From JAKOQB01 sp050258235 (GTDB lineage: Bacteria; Pseudomonadota; Gammaproteobacteria; Burkholderiales; Burkholderiaceae_F): a DNA stretch of 13,847 nucleotides. The notes beneath the pieces were generated by a model. That model had not been told where the DNA came from, did not search any database, and saw only the letters and a list, made by a program, of their open reading frames with translations. Of this stretch, positions 1 to 7,038 are shown piece after piece; position 1 is the first letter of the stretch, and every line of letters starts with the position of its first letter. The stretch lies in assembly GCA_050258235.1 (NCBI GenBank), contig JBLMYK010000013.1:1-13847 (forward strand). The letters run 5' to 3'. Both the position numbers and the translations under genes were made by a program.

Positions 1-2
1 CG

Positions 3-644
3 CTGATCGAGCGCCTGATGCGCGAAAGCCGGGTGCCAATGATCAAGCACCTCGACGGCATCTGCCACGTCTACATCGACGAGGCCGCGAACCTCGAGCA
101 GGCGATCCGCATCGCCGACAATGCCAAGACGCAGCGCTACGGCACCTGCAACACGATGGAGACCCTGCTGGTCGCGGCGGCGATTGCGCCGAGCGTGCTG
201 GCGCCGCTCGGTCGGCTGTATGCCGGCAAGGGTGTGGAGCTGCGCGGTTGCGCGCGCACCTGCACGCTGCTGCAGGCCGCCGGCGTCGCGTGCAAGGCGG
301 CGACGGAAGAGGACTGGCGCACCGAATACCTGGCGCCGATCCTGTCGATCGCGATCGTCGACGGAATCGACGCGGCGATCGACCACATCAACACCTGGTC
401 CAGCCATCACACCGATGCGATCGTTACCGACGACCACGTGGCCGCGATGCGTTTCCTGCGTGAAGTCGATTCGGCGTCGGTGATGATCAACGCGTCAACC
501 CGCTTCGCCGACGGATTCGAATACGGCCTGGGGGCGGAGATCGGGATCTCGAACGACAAACTGCATGCGCGCGGCCCGGTCGGCCTCGAGGGGCTGACAT
601 CGCTGAAGTTCGTCGTCTTCGGCCACGGCGAGATCCGCACCTGA
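3..644 (+). CDS. proA: Glutamate-5-semialdehyde dehydrogenase (gamma-glutamyl phosphate reductase), 3' part
   Basis: ProA reduces gamma-glutamyl phosphate to glutamate-5-semialdehyde with NADPH, the second step of proline synthesis from glutamate, in the cytosol. The window holds about the last 213 residues, roughly half of the usual 415-420; the start lies to the left. The reading frame is open from base 3. The motif KTQRYGTCNTMETLLV contains the Cys (bases 147-149) that should be the catalytic thiol, judging by its distance from the C-terminus in the family. The tail FADGFEYGLGAEIGIS followed by HARGPVGLEGLTSLKFVV is characteristic of ProA. The next gene starts 9 bases downstream on the same strand, so they may be co-transcribed. 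proC, the following pathway step, lies about 7.3 kb away in a separate cluster. Identification is firm; only the N-terminal part is unseen. Confidence 0.96.
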   Translation: MIERLMRESRVPMIKHLDGICHVYIDEAANLEQAIRIADNAKTQRYGTCNTMETLLVAAAIAPSVLAPLGRLYAGKGVELRGCARTCTLLQAAGVACKAATEEDWRTEYLAPILSIAIVDGIDAAIDHINTWSSHHTDAIVTDDHVAAMRFLREVDSASVMINASTRFADGFEYGLGAEIGISNDKLHARGPVGLEGLTSLKFVVFGHGEIRT

Positions 645-653
645 CGCCCGCCG

Positions 654-2096
654 ATGAAACTGCTTACGACCCGTACGCTGGTCGCATTGCTGCTTGCGCT
701 TGCGGCGATCCGCATCGTTTCGCTCGCGCTGTACCCGCTCGGCGACACGACCGAGGCGCGCTACGGCGAAGTCGCCCGCCTGATGGCGACAACCGGCGAC
801 TGGATCACGCCGCAGAACGATCCCGGCGTGCCTTTCTGGGCCAAGCCGCCGCTGTCGTTCTGGGCATCGGCCGCGTCGGTCAAGCTGCTCGGAATCAACG
901 AGTTCGCCCTGCGCTTGCCGTCCGTGCTGTTCGCGCTCGTGGCGATGGGCCTGCTGTGGCGGCTTGCGCGGCGCGCCGAACCGTCGCACTCGACGCTCGA
1001 GGCATGGATCGCGATGCTCGCGTTCGCGACCATGCCGCTCGCCTTCGTATCGGCCGGTGCGGTGATGACCGACATGGCGCTGGCGACCACGACCACCGCG
1101 GCGATGGTTTCGTTCTGGTTCGCGTGGGCGCAGGGTTCGCGGCCCTGGGGCTATGCATTCTTCGCCGCGCTCGGATTCGCGCTGGTCGCCAAGGGCCCGG
1201 TCGGCGTCGTGCTGGTCGGCGTCAGCATCGGCCTGTTCTGGCTGATCGAGCCCGACCGCCTGGGCAACCTGAAGCGGCTGTGGACGAACCTGCCGTGGCT
1301 GGGCGGCATCATCCTGATGCTCGCGATCGGCGTGCCGTGGTACGTCGCCGCAGAGATCAAGACGCCCGGGTTCATCGACTATTTCATCGTCGGCGAGCAC
1401 TTCAAGCGGTTCCTCGTGCCGCATTGGCCCGGCGACCGCTACGGCAACGCGCACGACGTCGCGCGCGGCATGATCTGGGCCTACTACGCGGTGTCGGTGC
1501 TGCCGTGGCTTCCGGTGCTCGCGTGGCTGGGACTGTCGCGGCTGCGCGCCCGCGCGCCGCTGCCGCGCTGGACCTCGTTCGACCGCTACCTGCTGGGATG
1601 GGCGCTGGCGACGCCGATCTTCTTCACGCTGGCGCGCAACATCATCTGGACCTACGCGCTGCCCGCTCTGCCGGCGCTCGCGCTGCTGATCGCGCGCGCG
1701 TGCACGCGTCGCCTCGAGCACCACGCCGGTGGGCCGGTGCGCTGGGCCGTTCCCGCGACTGGCGCGGCCGGGGTACTGATCTTCTTCGTCGTCTTTCTTT
1801 TCGTCGCGCCGATGCAGGGCCACGAACGCTCCACGCGCGACCTGATCGAGGCGAAGATCCACGCCGAGGCGCAGCCCGGTGAACCGCTGCTGGTGATCGG
1901 CACCCCGCCGCACTCGACCAAGTTCTATTCGCGCGCCCGCTACCAGCGCGCAACGATGGAGCAGGCGCTCGCGGCGCTCGAGCGCCCCGGCGAGGTTTTC
2001 GTGCTGCTGGAGCGCCGTGACCTGACGCCGCAACTGCAGGCCGCCACCACGGAAGTCGCGTCCAACAAGAAGTACCTGCTGCTGGAGAAGCGCTGA
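654..2096 (+). CDS. ArnT/PMT-type polyprenyl-phosphate-sugar glycosyltransferase, integral membrane (GT83-like)
   Basis: A 480-residue multi-pass membrane protein of the ArnT/PMT superfamily. These enzymes transfer a sugar from a polyprenyl-phosphate donor to lipid A, other glycans or proteins on the periplasmic side. Residues 7-27 form the first membrane segment. The first periplasmic loop carries the family signature GDTTEARYGEVAR (30-42, acidic D31 and E34) and then FWAKPPLSFW (61-70), as in ArnT. A KGPVGVVL motif follows a hydrophobic run near residue 180, and several more hydrophobic helices extend to about residue 390. The soluble tail ends at 480, shorter than the ~550 residues of E. 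coli ArnT. No clear ribosome binding site precedes the ATG. No arnA, arnB or arnC homologue lies nearby, so aminoarabinose as substrate is not supported. The donor and acceptor are unknown, and I give no gene symbol. Confidence 0.85.
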   Translation: MKLLTTRTLVALLLALAAIRIVSLALYPLGDTTEARYGEVARLMATTGDWITPQNDPGVPFWAKPPLSFWASAASVKLLGINEFALRLPSVLFALVAMGLLWRLARRAEPSHSTLEAWIAMLAFATMPLAFVSAGAVMTDMALATTTTAAMVSFWFAWAQGSRPWGYAFFAALGFALVAKGPVGVVLVGVSIGLFWLIEPDRLGNLKRLWTNLPWLGGIILMLAIGVPWYVAAEIKTPGFIDYFIVGEHFKRFLVPHWPGDRYGNAHDVARGMIWAYYAVSVLPWLPVLAWLGLSRLRARAPLPRWTSFDRYLLGWALATPIFFTLARNIIWTYALPALPALALLIARACTRRLEHHAGGPVRWAVPATGAAGVLIFFVVFLFVAPMQGHERSTRDLIEAKIHAEAQPGEPLLVIGTPPHSTKFYSRARYQRATMEQALAALERPGEVFVLLERRDLTPQLQAATTEVASNKKYLLLEKR

Positions 2097-2140
2097 TGCG
2101 GCGAGGCCCCTCGACCCAGGCCGCGCGCGTCTCCCGGTGA
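2096..2140 (+). CDS. Possible 14-codon coupling ORF between the glycosyltransferase and rlmL
   Basis: An ATG overlaps the stop of the glycosyltransferase gene (TGATG, 2094-2098) and opens a 14-codon frame, MRRGPSTQAARVSR. Its TGA at 2138-2140 overlaps the GTG start of the next gene (GTGA, 2137-2140). Ribosomes terminating upstream could therefore pass through this short frame and arrive at the rlmL start, which lacks an obvious Shine-Dalgarno sequence of its own. The peptide has no recognisable function. The geometry is seen directly; its use in translational coupling is inference, and chance is a real alternative for a frame this short. Confidence 0.25.
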   Translation: MRRGPSTQAARVSR

Positions 2141-3318
2141 CGACAGCGCCCGAGCAGTTCTTTGCCATCTGCCCGCGCGGGCTCGAAGCGCCGCTGGCCG
2201 ACGAGCTGCGCGCGCTCGGCGCGCAAAGGATCCAGAGCGAGCCTGGGGGAGTCGGCTTCGCCGGCACGCTGCCGGTGGCGTACGCGGCCAATCTGCATTC
2301 GCGGATCGCCAGCCGCGTGCTGTGGCAGGTCGGGCATCACGCCTACTCGACCGAGGACGACGTGTACGCCGCTGCGCGCGCGGTCGCGTGGGAGGCGCGC
2401 TTCGGCCCGCGCCAGACGCTGCGCGTCGATGTCACTGCGACACGCTCGCCACTGCGCAGCCTGGAATTCGCGACACTGCGCATCAAGGATGCGATCGTCG
2501 ACCGGTTGCGCGAAAGGACCGGTGAGCGGCCCTCGATCGACCGTGCGCATCCCGACGTGCGCGTGTTCGCGCACCTGGACGCCGCGCATGCGACGCTCTA
2601 TCTCGACCTGTCGGGCGAGCCGCTGTTCAAGCGCGGCTGGCGTGCCGACAAGGGCGAAGCACCGCTGAAGGAAAACCTCGCCGCCGGATTGCTGCTGCTG
2701 TCGGGCTGGACCCCCGAGCGGCCGCTGCTCGATCCGTTCTGTGGCAGCGGCACGATCGTGATCGAGGCGGCGCAGATCGCTTCCCGCCGTGCACCGGGAC
2801 TGCAGCGCAAGTTCGCCTTCGAGCGGTTGCTCGGCTGCGAGCGCGACGCGTGGAAGACGCTGCGCGAAGAGGCGCGCACGCGGATCGACGACCGCATCGC
2901 CTCCCGCATCGCCGGAGGCGACATCTCGACGCGCGTGGTCGAACAGGCGATCCGCAATGCCGAACTCGCCGGCCTGAAAAGCTGGCTCGATGACGGCCGC
3001 CTCACGCTCGCCGCCCGGGATGCCCGCGAAGCGGAGCCGGTCGGCGAACACGGCATGATCATCAGCAACCCGCCGTACGGCGAGCAGAGCAGCCCGCGGT
3101 CGGCTCCGGTTCCGAAGCTGATGGCCAATGTCGGCGACCGGCTGAAGCAGGCGTTCGCCGGCTGGGAGGCGTGGTTCCTGACGTCGGACCGGGCGCTACC
3201 GCGCCAGATGCGCCTGCACGAGACGCGCAAGACCGTGCTGTTCAACGGACCGATCGAATGCCGGTTCTTCCGCTTCGAGCTCGTCGCCGGAAGCTACCGT
3301 CCGCGCGCCGCCGGCTGA
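2137..3318 (+). CDS. rlmL: THUMP-domain 23S rRNA (guanine-N2)-methyltransferase, RlmL type
   Basis: A 393-residue class I SAM-dependent RNA methyltransferase. The N-terminal region to about residue 160 fits a ferredoxin-like plus THUMP RNA-binding module (FFAICPRGLEAPLADEL at the start, as in RlmL/YcbY). The catalytic domain follows, with SAM-binding motif I LLDPFCGSGT (197-206) and the base-flipping motif IV NPPY (311-314). Enterobacterial RlmL is fused to RlmK; this protein ends after the RlmL half, as is common outside that group. By family it should make m2G2445 in 23S rRNA, a cytosolic step of large-subunit maturation. The start is GTG at 2137; the nearer upstream ATG at 2096 is in another frame and stops at 2140. 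The stop abuts the convergent glutathione peroxidase gene. The exact target base is inferred from the family. Confidence 0.88.
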   Translation: MTTAPEQFFAICPRGLEAPLADELRALGAQRIQSEPGGVGFAGTLPVAYAANLHSRIASRVLWQVGHHAYSTEDDVYAAARAVAWEARFGPRQTLRVDVTATRSPLRSLEFATLRIKDAIVDRLRERTGERPSIDRAHPDVRVFAHLDAAHATLYLDLSGEPLFKRGWRADKGEAPLKENLAAGLLLLSGWTPERPLLDPFCGSGTIVIEAAQIASRRAPGLQRKFAFERLLGCERDAWKTLREEARTRIDDRIASRIAGGDISTRVVEQAIRNAELAGLKSWLDDGRLTLAARDAREAEPVGEHGMIISNPPYGEQSSPRSAPVPKLMANVGDRLKQAFAGWEAWFLTSDRALPRQMRLHETRKTVLFNGPIECRFFRFELVAGSYRPRAAG

Positions 3319-3804
3319 TCAGGCGGCGAGCGCCTTCTCGATGTCCTTTTCCAGGTCGGCCGGCGCCGTGTTCGGCGCGTAGCGCTTCACCACATTGCCC
3401 TTGCGATCGACCAGGAACTTGGTGAAGTTCCATTTGATCGACTCGCTGCCGAGCAGCCCCGGTGCGGCGCTCGCCAGGTGCTTGTACAGCGGATGCGCGT
3501 CGGCGCCGTTCACGTCGATCTTGGCGAACAGCGGGAACGTGACGCCGTAGTTGATCTCGCAGAACTCGGCGATCTCGGATTCCGTTCCCGGCTCCTGCGC
3601 ACCGAACTGGTTGCACGGAAATCCCAGAACGACCAGTCCCTGTTTGCCGTACTTCTGGTACAGCGCCTCCAGTCCCTTGTACTGCGGCGTGAAGCCGCAA
3701 CGGCTCGCGACGTTGACGATCAGAACGACCTTGCCCTTGTAGTCGGCAAGCTTGCGGAGCTTGCCGTCGATGGTGGCGGCGGAGAAATCGTAGACGGTCG
3801 TCAT
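3319..3804 (-). CDS. Thiol-dependent glutathione peroxidase (Gpx/BtuE family)
   Basis: A 161-residue peroxidase with thioredoxin fold that reduces hydrogen peroxide and organic hydroperoxides. The catalytic set is complete: peroxidatic Cys36 in NVASRCGFTP, Gln70/Glu71 in FGAQEPG downstream of GFPCNQF, and Trp125-Asn126 in KWNFTKFLV. Position 36 is cysteine, not selenocysteine. Cys81 in EFCEINYG lies where the resolving cysteine of two-Cys, thioredoxin-using members sits, so thioredoxin may be the true reductant. There is no signal peptide, so it is probably cytosolic. Length is normal for bacterial Gpx. Its stop is directly back-to-back with that of rlmL. A separate 118-base gap separates its start from pilU upstream, so it may have its own promoter. 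Confidence 0.93.
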   Translation of the reverse strand: MTTVYDFSAATIDGKLRKLADYKGKVVLIVNVASRCGFTPQYKGLEALYQKYGKQGLVVLGFPCNQFGAQEPGTESEIAEFCEINYGVTFPLFAKIDVNGADAHPLYKHLASAAPGLLGSESIKWNFTKFLVDRKGNVVKRYAPNTAPADLEKDIEKALAA

Positions 3805-3922
3805 CGCGCAACTCCGGGTTGAGTTGAGCGAAGTCTAGCGTTCGCCTTTGCCCCTCCCGGAGCGGGCGGAGTCGGCGGACGGAGCCCCCGACCTGCCCGC
3901 GAGCAGCGTGGACTCGACAGCG
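3805..3922. other. Gap between the glutathione peroxidase start and pilU stop
   Basis: This 118-base stretch should contain the 3' end signal of pilU and the promoter of the peroxidase gene, both on -. I see short GC-rich inverted segments but no hairpin followed by a T-tract, and no convincing -35/-10 pair. No peroxide-regulator site was recognised. Confidence 0.4.
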
Positions 3923-5065
3923 CTAGCTGGTGAGCCCGAGATGCTCGATCCCCTTGTGGATCCCCTGCACGCCGCCGTACAGCTTCGAGTTCAGCTTGAT
4001 CTGCAGCCGCAGGTCGTTGACCGAATCGGCGTTGCGCAGTGCGTCCTCGTAGCTGATCAGCTCCTTCTCGTGCAGGTCGTACAAGGCCTGGTCGAAGGTC
4101 TGCATGCCCTGCTCGCGCGAGCGCTTCATCACCTCGCGGATCTCCGGCACGTCGCCCTTGAAGACCAGCTCCGAGATCAGCGGCGAGTTCAGCATGATCT
4201 CGACCGCGGGGATGCGGCCCTTGCGGTCCTTGAACGGGATCAGCCGCTGCGAAATCATCGCGCGCAAATTCAGCGACAGGTCCATCAGCAGCTGCTGGCG
4301 CTTCTCCTCGGGGAAGAAGTTGATCACGCGGTCGAGCGCCTGGTTGGTCGAGTTCGCGTGCAGCGTGCACATCACCAGGTGGCCGGTCTCGGAAAACGCG
4401 ATCGCGTGTTCCATCGTCTCGCGCTCGCGCACCTCGCCGATCAGGATCACGTCCGGGGCCTGCCGCAGCGTGTTCTTCAGCGCCACCTGCCAGGTGTCGC
4501 AGTCGACCCCGACCTCGCGCTGGGTGACGATGCAGTTCTTGTGCGGGTGGACGTACTCGATCGGGTCCTCGATCGTGATGATGTGGCCCTGCGAGTTCTC
4601 GTTGCGGTAGCCGGTCATCGCCGCCAGCGTGGTCGACTTGCCCGAGCCGGTCGCGCCCACCACCATCACGATGCCGCGCTTGGCCATCGCCAGTTCGTTC
4701 ACGATCGGCGGCATGTTGATTTCTTCCGCGGTCGGAATCTTTTCGGCGATCGTCCTGAAGACGATGCCGACGTGCCCCTGCTGCACGAACGCCGACACGC
4801 GGAAGCGGCCGATGCCGGTGGGGCTGATGGCGAAGTTGCACTCCTTGGTCGCTTCGAACTCCGCCGCCTGGCGGTCGTTCATGATCGAGCGCACCAGGTC
4901 CGCCGTGTGATGAGCGGTCAGCGGCTGGTTCGACACCGGCATCACGCGGCCGTCGATCTTGAATGCCGGCGGAAACTCGGCGGTCAGGAACAGGTCCGAG
5001 CCCTTCTTCGCAAGCAGCAGCTTCAGCAGGTCGTGGACGAATCTGGTTGCCTGGTCACGATCCAT
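3923..5065 (-). CDS. pilU: Type IV pilus retraction ATPase PilU
   Basis: A 380-residue hexameric secretion ATPase of the PilT/VirB11 class. It works at the inner-membrane base of the type IV pilus as the accessory retraction motor beside PilT. The N-terminal PAS-like domain covers about residues 1-115. The RecA-like core shows Walker A GATGSGKST (137-145), the Asp box around IEDPIE (165-170), Walker B DVILIGEVRE (205-214) and the His box SETGHLVMCTLHA (225-237). In place of the PilT signature AIRNLIRE it has PLISELVFKGDV. That feature, the longer C-terminal tail and its place after pilT identify it as PilU. It starts 99 bases after the pilT stop on the same strand. In pseudomonads PilU depends on PilT; the same is expected here. 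Confidence 0.95.
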   Translation of the reverse strand: MDRDQATRFVHDLLKLLLAKKGSDLFLTAEFPPAFKIDGRVMPVSNQPLTAHHTADLVRSIMNDRQAAEFEATKECNFAISPTGIGRFRVSAFVQQGHVGIVFRTIAEKIPTAEEINMPPIVNELAMAKRGIVMVVGATGSGKSTTLAAMTGYRNENSQGHIITIEDPIEYVHPHKNCIVTQREVGVDCDTWQVALKNTLRQAPDVILIGEVRERETMEHAIAFSETGHLVMCTLHANSTNQALDRVINFFPEEKRQQLLMDLSLNLRAMISQRLIPFKDRKGRIPAVEIMLNSPLISELVFKGDVPEIREVMKRSREQGMQTFDQALYDLHEKELISYEDALRNADSVNDLRLQIKLNSKLYGGVQGIHKGIEHLGLTS

Positions 5066-5110
5066 AAGCGTCTACCTCTTTGAGCCACGCATCAGCGCGG
5101 CGAAAACTCG

Positions 5111-5148
5111 AACCTCCCCTCTCCTGGGAGAGGGACCGGGGTGAGGTT
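5111..5148. repeat. Palindromic intergenic element between pilT and pilU
   Basis: An inner perfect 8-bp stem CCCTCTCC/GGAGAGGG (5117-5124 and 5127-5134) with a 2-base loop is enclosed by outer arms AACCTC (5111-5116) and GAGGTT (5143-5148). It resembles the CCCTCTCC...GGAGAGGG type of repeat that is scattered between genes in many proteobacterial genomes. It lies in the transcribed spacer of the pilT-pilU pair, so it could act as an attenuator or stabilise the pilT transcript. Dispersal in this genome cannot be seen from the window. Confidence 0.6.
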
Positions 5149-5164
5149 CGTGGAACGGGAACAT

Positions 5165-6208
5165 CTACCCGACGAAGATCTCGGGCTGCTTCGCGTAGAC
5201 GCGCGCCTCGCCGACCGCAACGATGTTGCGGCGGACCATGTCCATCAGGCACTGGTCGAGCGTCTGCATGCCGAACTGGCTGCCGGTCTGAATCATCGAG
5301 TACATCTGCGCGACCTTGTTCTCGCGGATCAGGTTGCGGATCGCCGGCGTGCCGACCATGATCTCGTGCGCCGCGACGCGTCCTGTGCCGTCCTTCAGCT
5401 TCAGCAGCGACTGCGAGATCACCGCCACCAGCGACTCCGACAGCATCGCGCGCACCATCTCCTTTTCCGCCGCCGGGAACACGTCGACCATGCGGTCGAT
5501 CGTCTTCGCCGCGCTCGACGTGTGCAGCGTGCCGAACACCAGGTGGCCGGTCTCGGCGGCGGTCAGCGCCAGCCGGATCGTCTCCAGGTCGCGCAGCTCG
5601 CCCACCAGGATCACGTCCGGGTCCTCGCGCAGCGCGGACCGCAGCGCATTGGCGAACGACAGCGTGTGCGGCCCGACTTCGCGCTGGTTGACCACGCACT
5701 TGCGGCTCTCGTGCACGAACTCGATCGGGTCCTCGATCGTCAGGATGTGACCGTACAGATGGTTGTTCACGTGGTCGCACATCGCGGCCAGCGTGGTCGA
5801 CTTGCCGGAGCCGGTCGGCCCCGTGCACAGCACCAGCCCGCGCGGCTTAAGCGAGAAGTCCGCGAACACGCGCGGGCAGTTCAGCTCCTCCAGCGACAGC
5901 ACCCGCGACGGAATCGTCCTCAGCACGGCGGCCGCGCCGCGGTCCTGCATGAAGGCGTTGACGCGAAAGCGCGCCAGCCCCGGCAGGTCGAACGAGAAAT
6001 CGCACTCGAGGTTTTCGTCGAAAACCTTGCGCTGCGAGTCGTTCATGATGTCGTAGATCATCGCGTGCACGTCCTTGTGCTCCAGCGGCGGGAGGTTGAT
6101 GCGCCTCACGTCGCCATGCACGCGAATCATCGGCGGCAGGCCCGCCGACAGGTGCAGGTCCGATGCCTTGTTTTTGACGGAGAATGCGAGCAGTTCGGAG
6201 ATGTCCAT
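5165..6208 (-). CDS. pilT: Type IV pilus retraction ATPase PilT
   Basis: A 347-residue hexameric ATPase that powers pilus disassembly, giving twitching motility and assisting DNA uptake. It acts on the cytoplasmic face of the pilus machine with PilC. After an N-terminal PAS-like domain (about 1-110) come Walker A GPTGSGKST (130-138), the Asp box ILTIEDPIEF (155-164), Walker B DVILVGELRD (198-207, catalytic E204) and the His box AETGHLVFGTLHT (218-230). The C-terminal AIRNLIRE motif (289-296) is the PilT signature needed for retraction. Length matches the family (about 345). The ATG at 6208 gives the standard N-terminus MDISELLAFSVKNKASDLHLS. It is divergent from yggS, the same neighbourhood as in Pseudomonas aeruginosa. 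pilU follows downstream. Confidence 0.97.
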   Translation of the reverse strand: MDISELLAFSVKNKASDLHLSAGLPPMIRVHGDVRRINLPPLEHKDVHAMIYDIMNDSQRKVFDENLECDFSFDLPGLARFRVNAFMQDRGAAAVLRTIPSRVLSLEELNCPRVFADFSLKPRGLVLCTGPTGSGKSTTLAAMCDHVNNHLYGHILTIEDPIEFVHESRKCVVNQREVGPHTLSFANALRSALREDPDVILVGELRDLETIRLALTAAETGHLVFGTLHTSSAAKTIDRMVDVFPAAEKEMVRAMLSESLVAVISQSLLKLKDGTGRVAAHEIMVGTPAIRNLIRENKVAQMYSMIQTGSQFGMQTLDQCLMDMVRRNIVAVGEARVYAKQPEIFVG

Positions 6209-6305
6209 GTGCGCTGCCGGTTGGGTTGTCGCCGCCGCTGCCGTTCGATCCGATCCGGGAAAAACTCAAACGAGACAAGAGCCTAGCTAGCGTTTCGAAT
6301 CCATT
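6209..6305. promoter_or_regulatory. Divergent intergenic region between pilT and yggS
   Basis: This 97-base gap must hold the start signals for pilT on - and probably for yggS on +. The half next to yggS (about 6262-6305) is clearly AT-richer than its surroundings. I could not place a -35/-10 pair with confidence on either strand, and neither gene has a strong Shine-Dalgarno sequence. Promoter function is inferred from gene orientation only. Confidence 0.45.
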
Positions 6306-7010
6306 ATGTCCAGTTTGGACAACACCTTGCAAGCAAATCTGCGGTTGGTGCACGAAAGGATTAGCTCGGCTGCCCGGTCGGTCCAACGAACGGCTGATTC
6401 CATCTTACTGGTGGCAGTCAGCAAGACCTTTGCCGCCGAGGCGATCGTCGCGGCGGCGGGCTGCGGGCAGCGCGACTTCGCCGAGAACTACGTACAGGAA
6501 GCGGTCGCGAAGATCGCACGGGTGCGCGAACTCGCGCCGCTGCCGCTGCAGTGGCATTTCATCGGACCGATCCAGAGCAACAAGACGCGCGCCATCGCCG
6601 AGCACTTCGACTGGGTGCAATCGGTCGACCGGCTCAGGATTGCGCAGCGGCTGTCGGAGCAGCGCGCGGACGGACGGCCGCCGTTGAACGTGCTGCTGCA
6701 GGTCAACATCAGCGGCGAGGCCACCAAGAGCGGCGCGCGAGCGGACGAGGTGCCCGCGCTTGCCTCTGCGATCGCGACCCTGCCCCGGCTCGCGCTGCGC
6801 GGACTGATGGCGATTCCGGAGCCCGAACCCGACCCGGAACGGCGCCGCGCGCCGTTCGCGCGCATGCGGCGGCTGTTCGATGAGCTGCGCGCGCGCGGCC
6901 TGCCGCTCGATACGCTGTCGATGGGAATGTCGGACGACCTCGAGGCCGCGATCGCCGAGGGCGCGACGATGGTGCGCGTCGGTTCCGCCATCTTCGGTCA
7001 GCGGCGATAG
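6306..7010 (+). CDS. yggS: PLP homeostasis protein, YggS/PLPBP family
   Basis: A 234-residue single-domain TIM-barrel protein that binds pyridoxal 5'-phosphate and buffers the free cofactor; no catalytic activity is known for the family. The PLP lysine is K40 in LLVAVSKTF. Other family landmarks are FAENYVQEA, WHFIGPIQSNK, the phosphate-binding SMGMSDDLEAAI and RVGSAIFG at the C-terminus. Length is typical. The ATG at 6306 gives a normal N-terminus, but no clear ribosome binding site precedes it. The first 40 codons are about 54% G+C and include TTA, AGG, AGT and three TTG codons, unlike the rest of the gene. It heads a cluster with proC, as in many gammaproteobacteria and betaproteobacteria, but with one extra gene between. 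Confidence 0.95.
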   Translation: MSSLDNTLQANLRLVHERISSAARSVQRTADSILLVAVSKTFAAEAIVAAAGCGQRDFAENYVQEAVAKIARVRELAPLPLQWHFIGPIQSNKTRAIAEHFDWVQSVDRLRIAQRLSEQRADGRPPLNVLLQVNISGEATKSGARADEVPALASAIATLPRLALRGLMAIPEPEPDPERRRAPFARMRRLFDELRARGLPLDTLSMGMSDDLEAAIAEGATMVRVGSAIFGQRR

Positions 7011-7038
7011 ACTCGTCCGCCGGCTCAGGAGCGCTGCA

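Noticed and set aside
495..2291. A 598-codon open frame on - opposite the glycosyltransferase and rlmL start
   Set aside because: It is Arg/Gln/His-rich low-complexity sequence without family motifs, a typical shadow in GC-rich DNA of the well-supported + strand genes.
6880..7038. Longer start for the TPR-like gene inside yggS
   Set aside because: The added 53 codons are out of frame within yggS and Arg-rich; ATG 7039 has a good AGGAG site in front.
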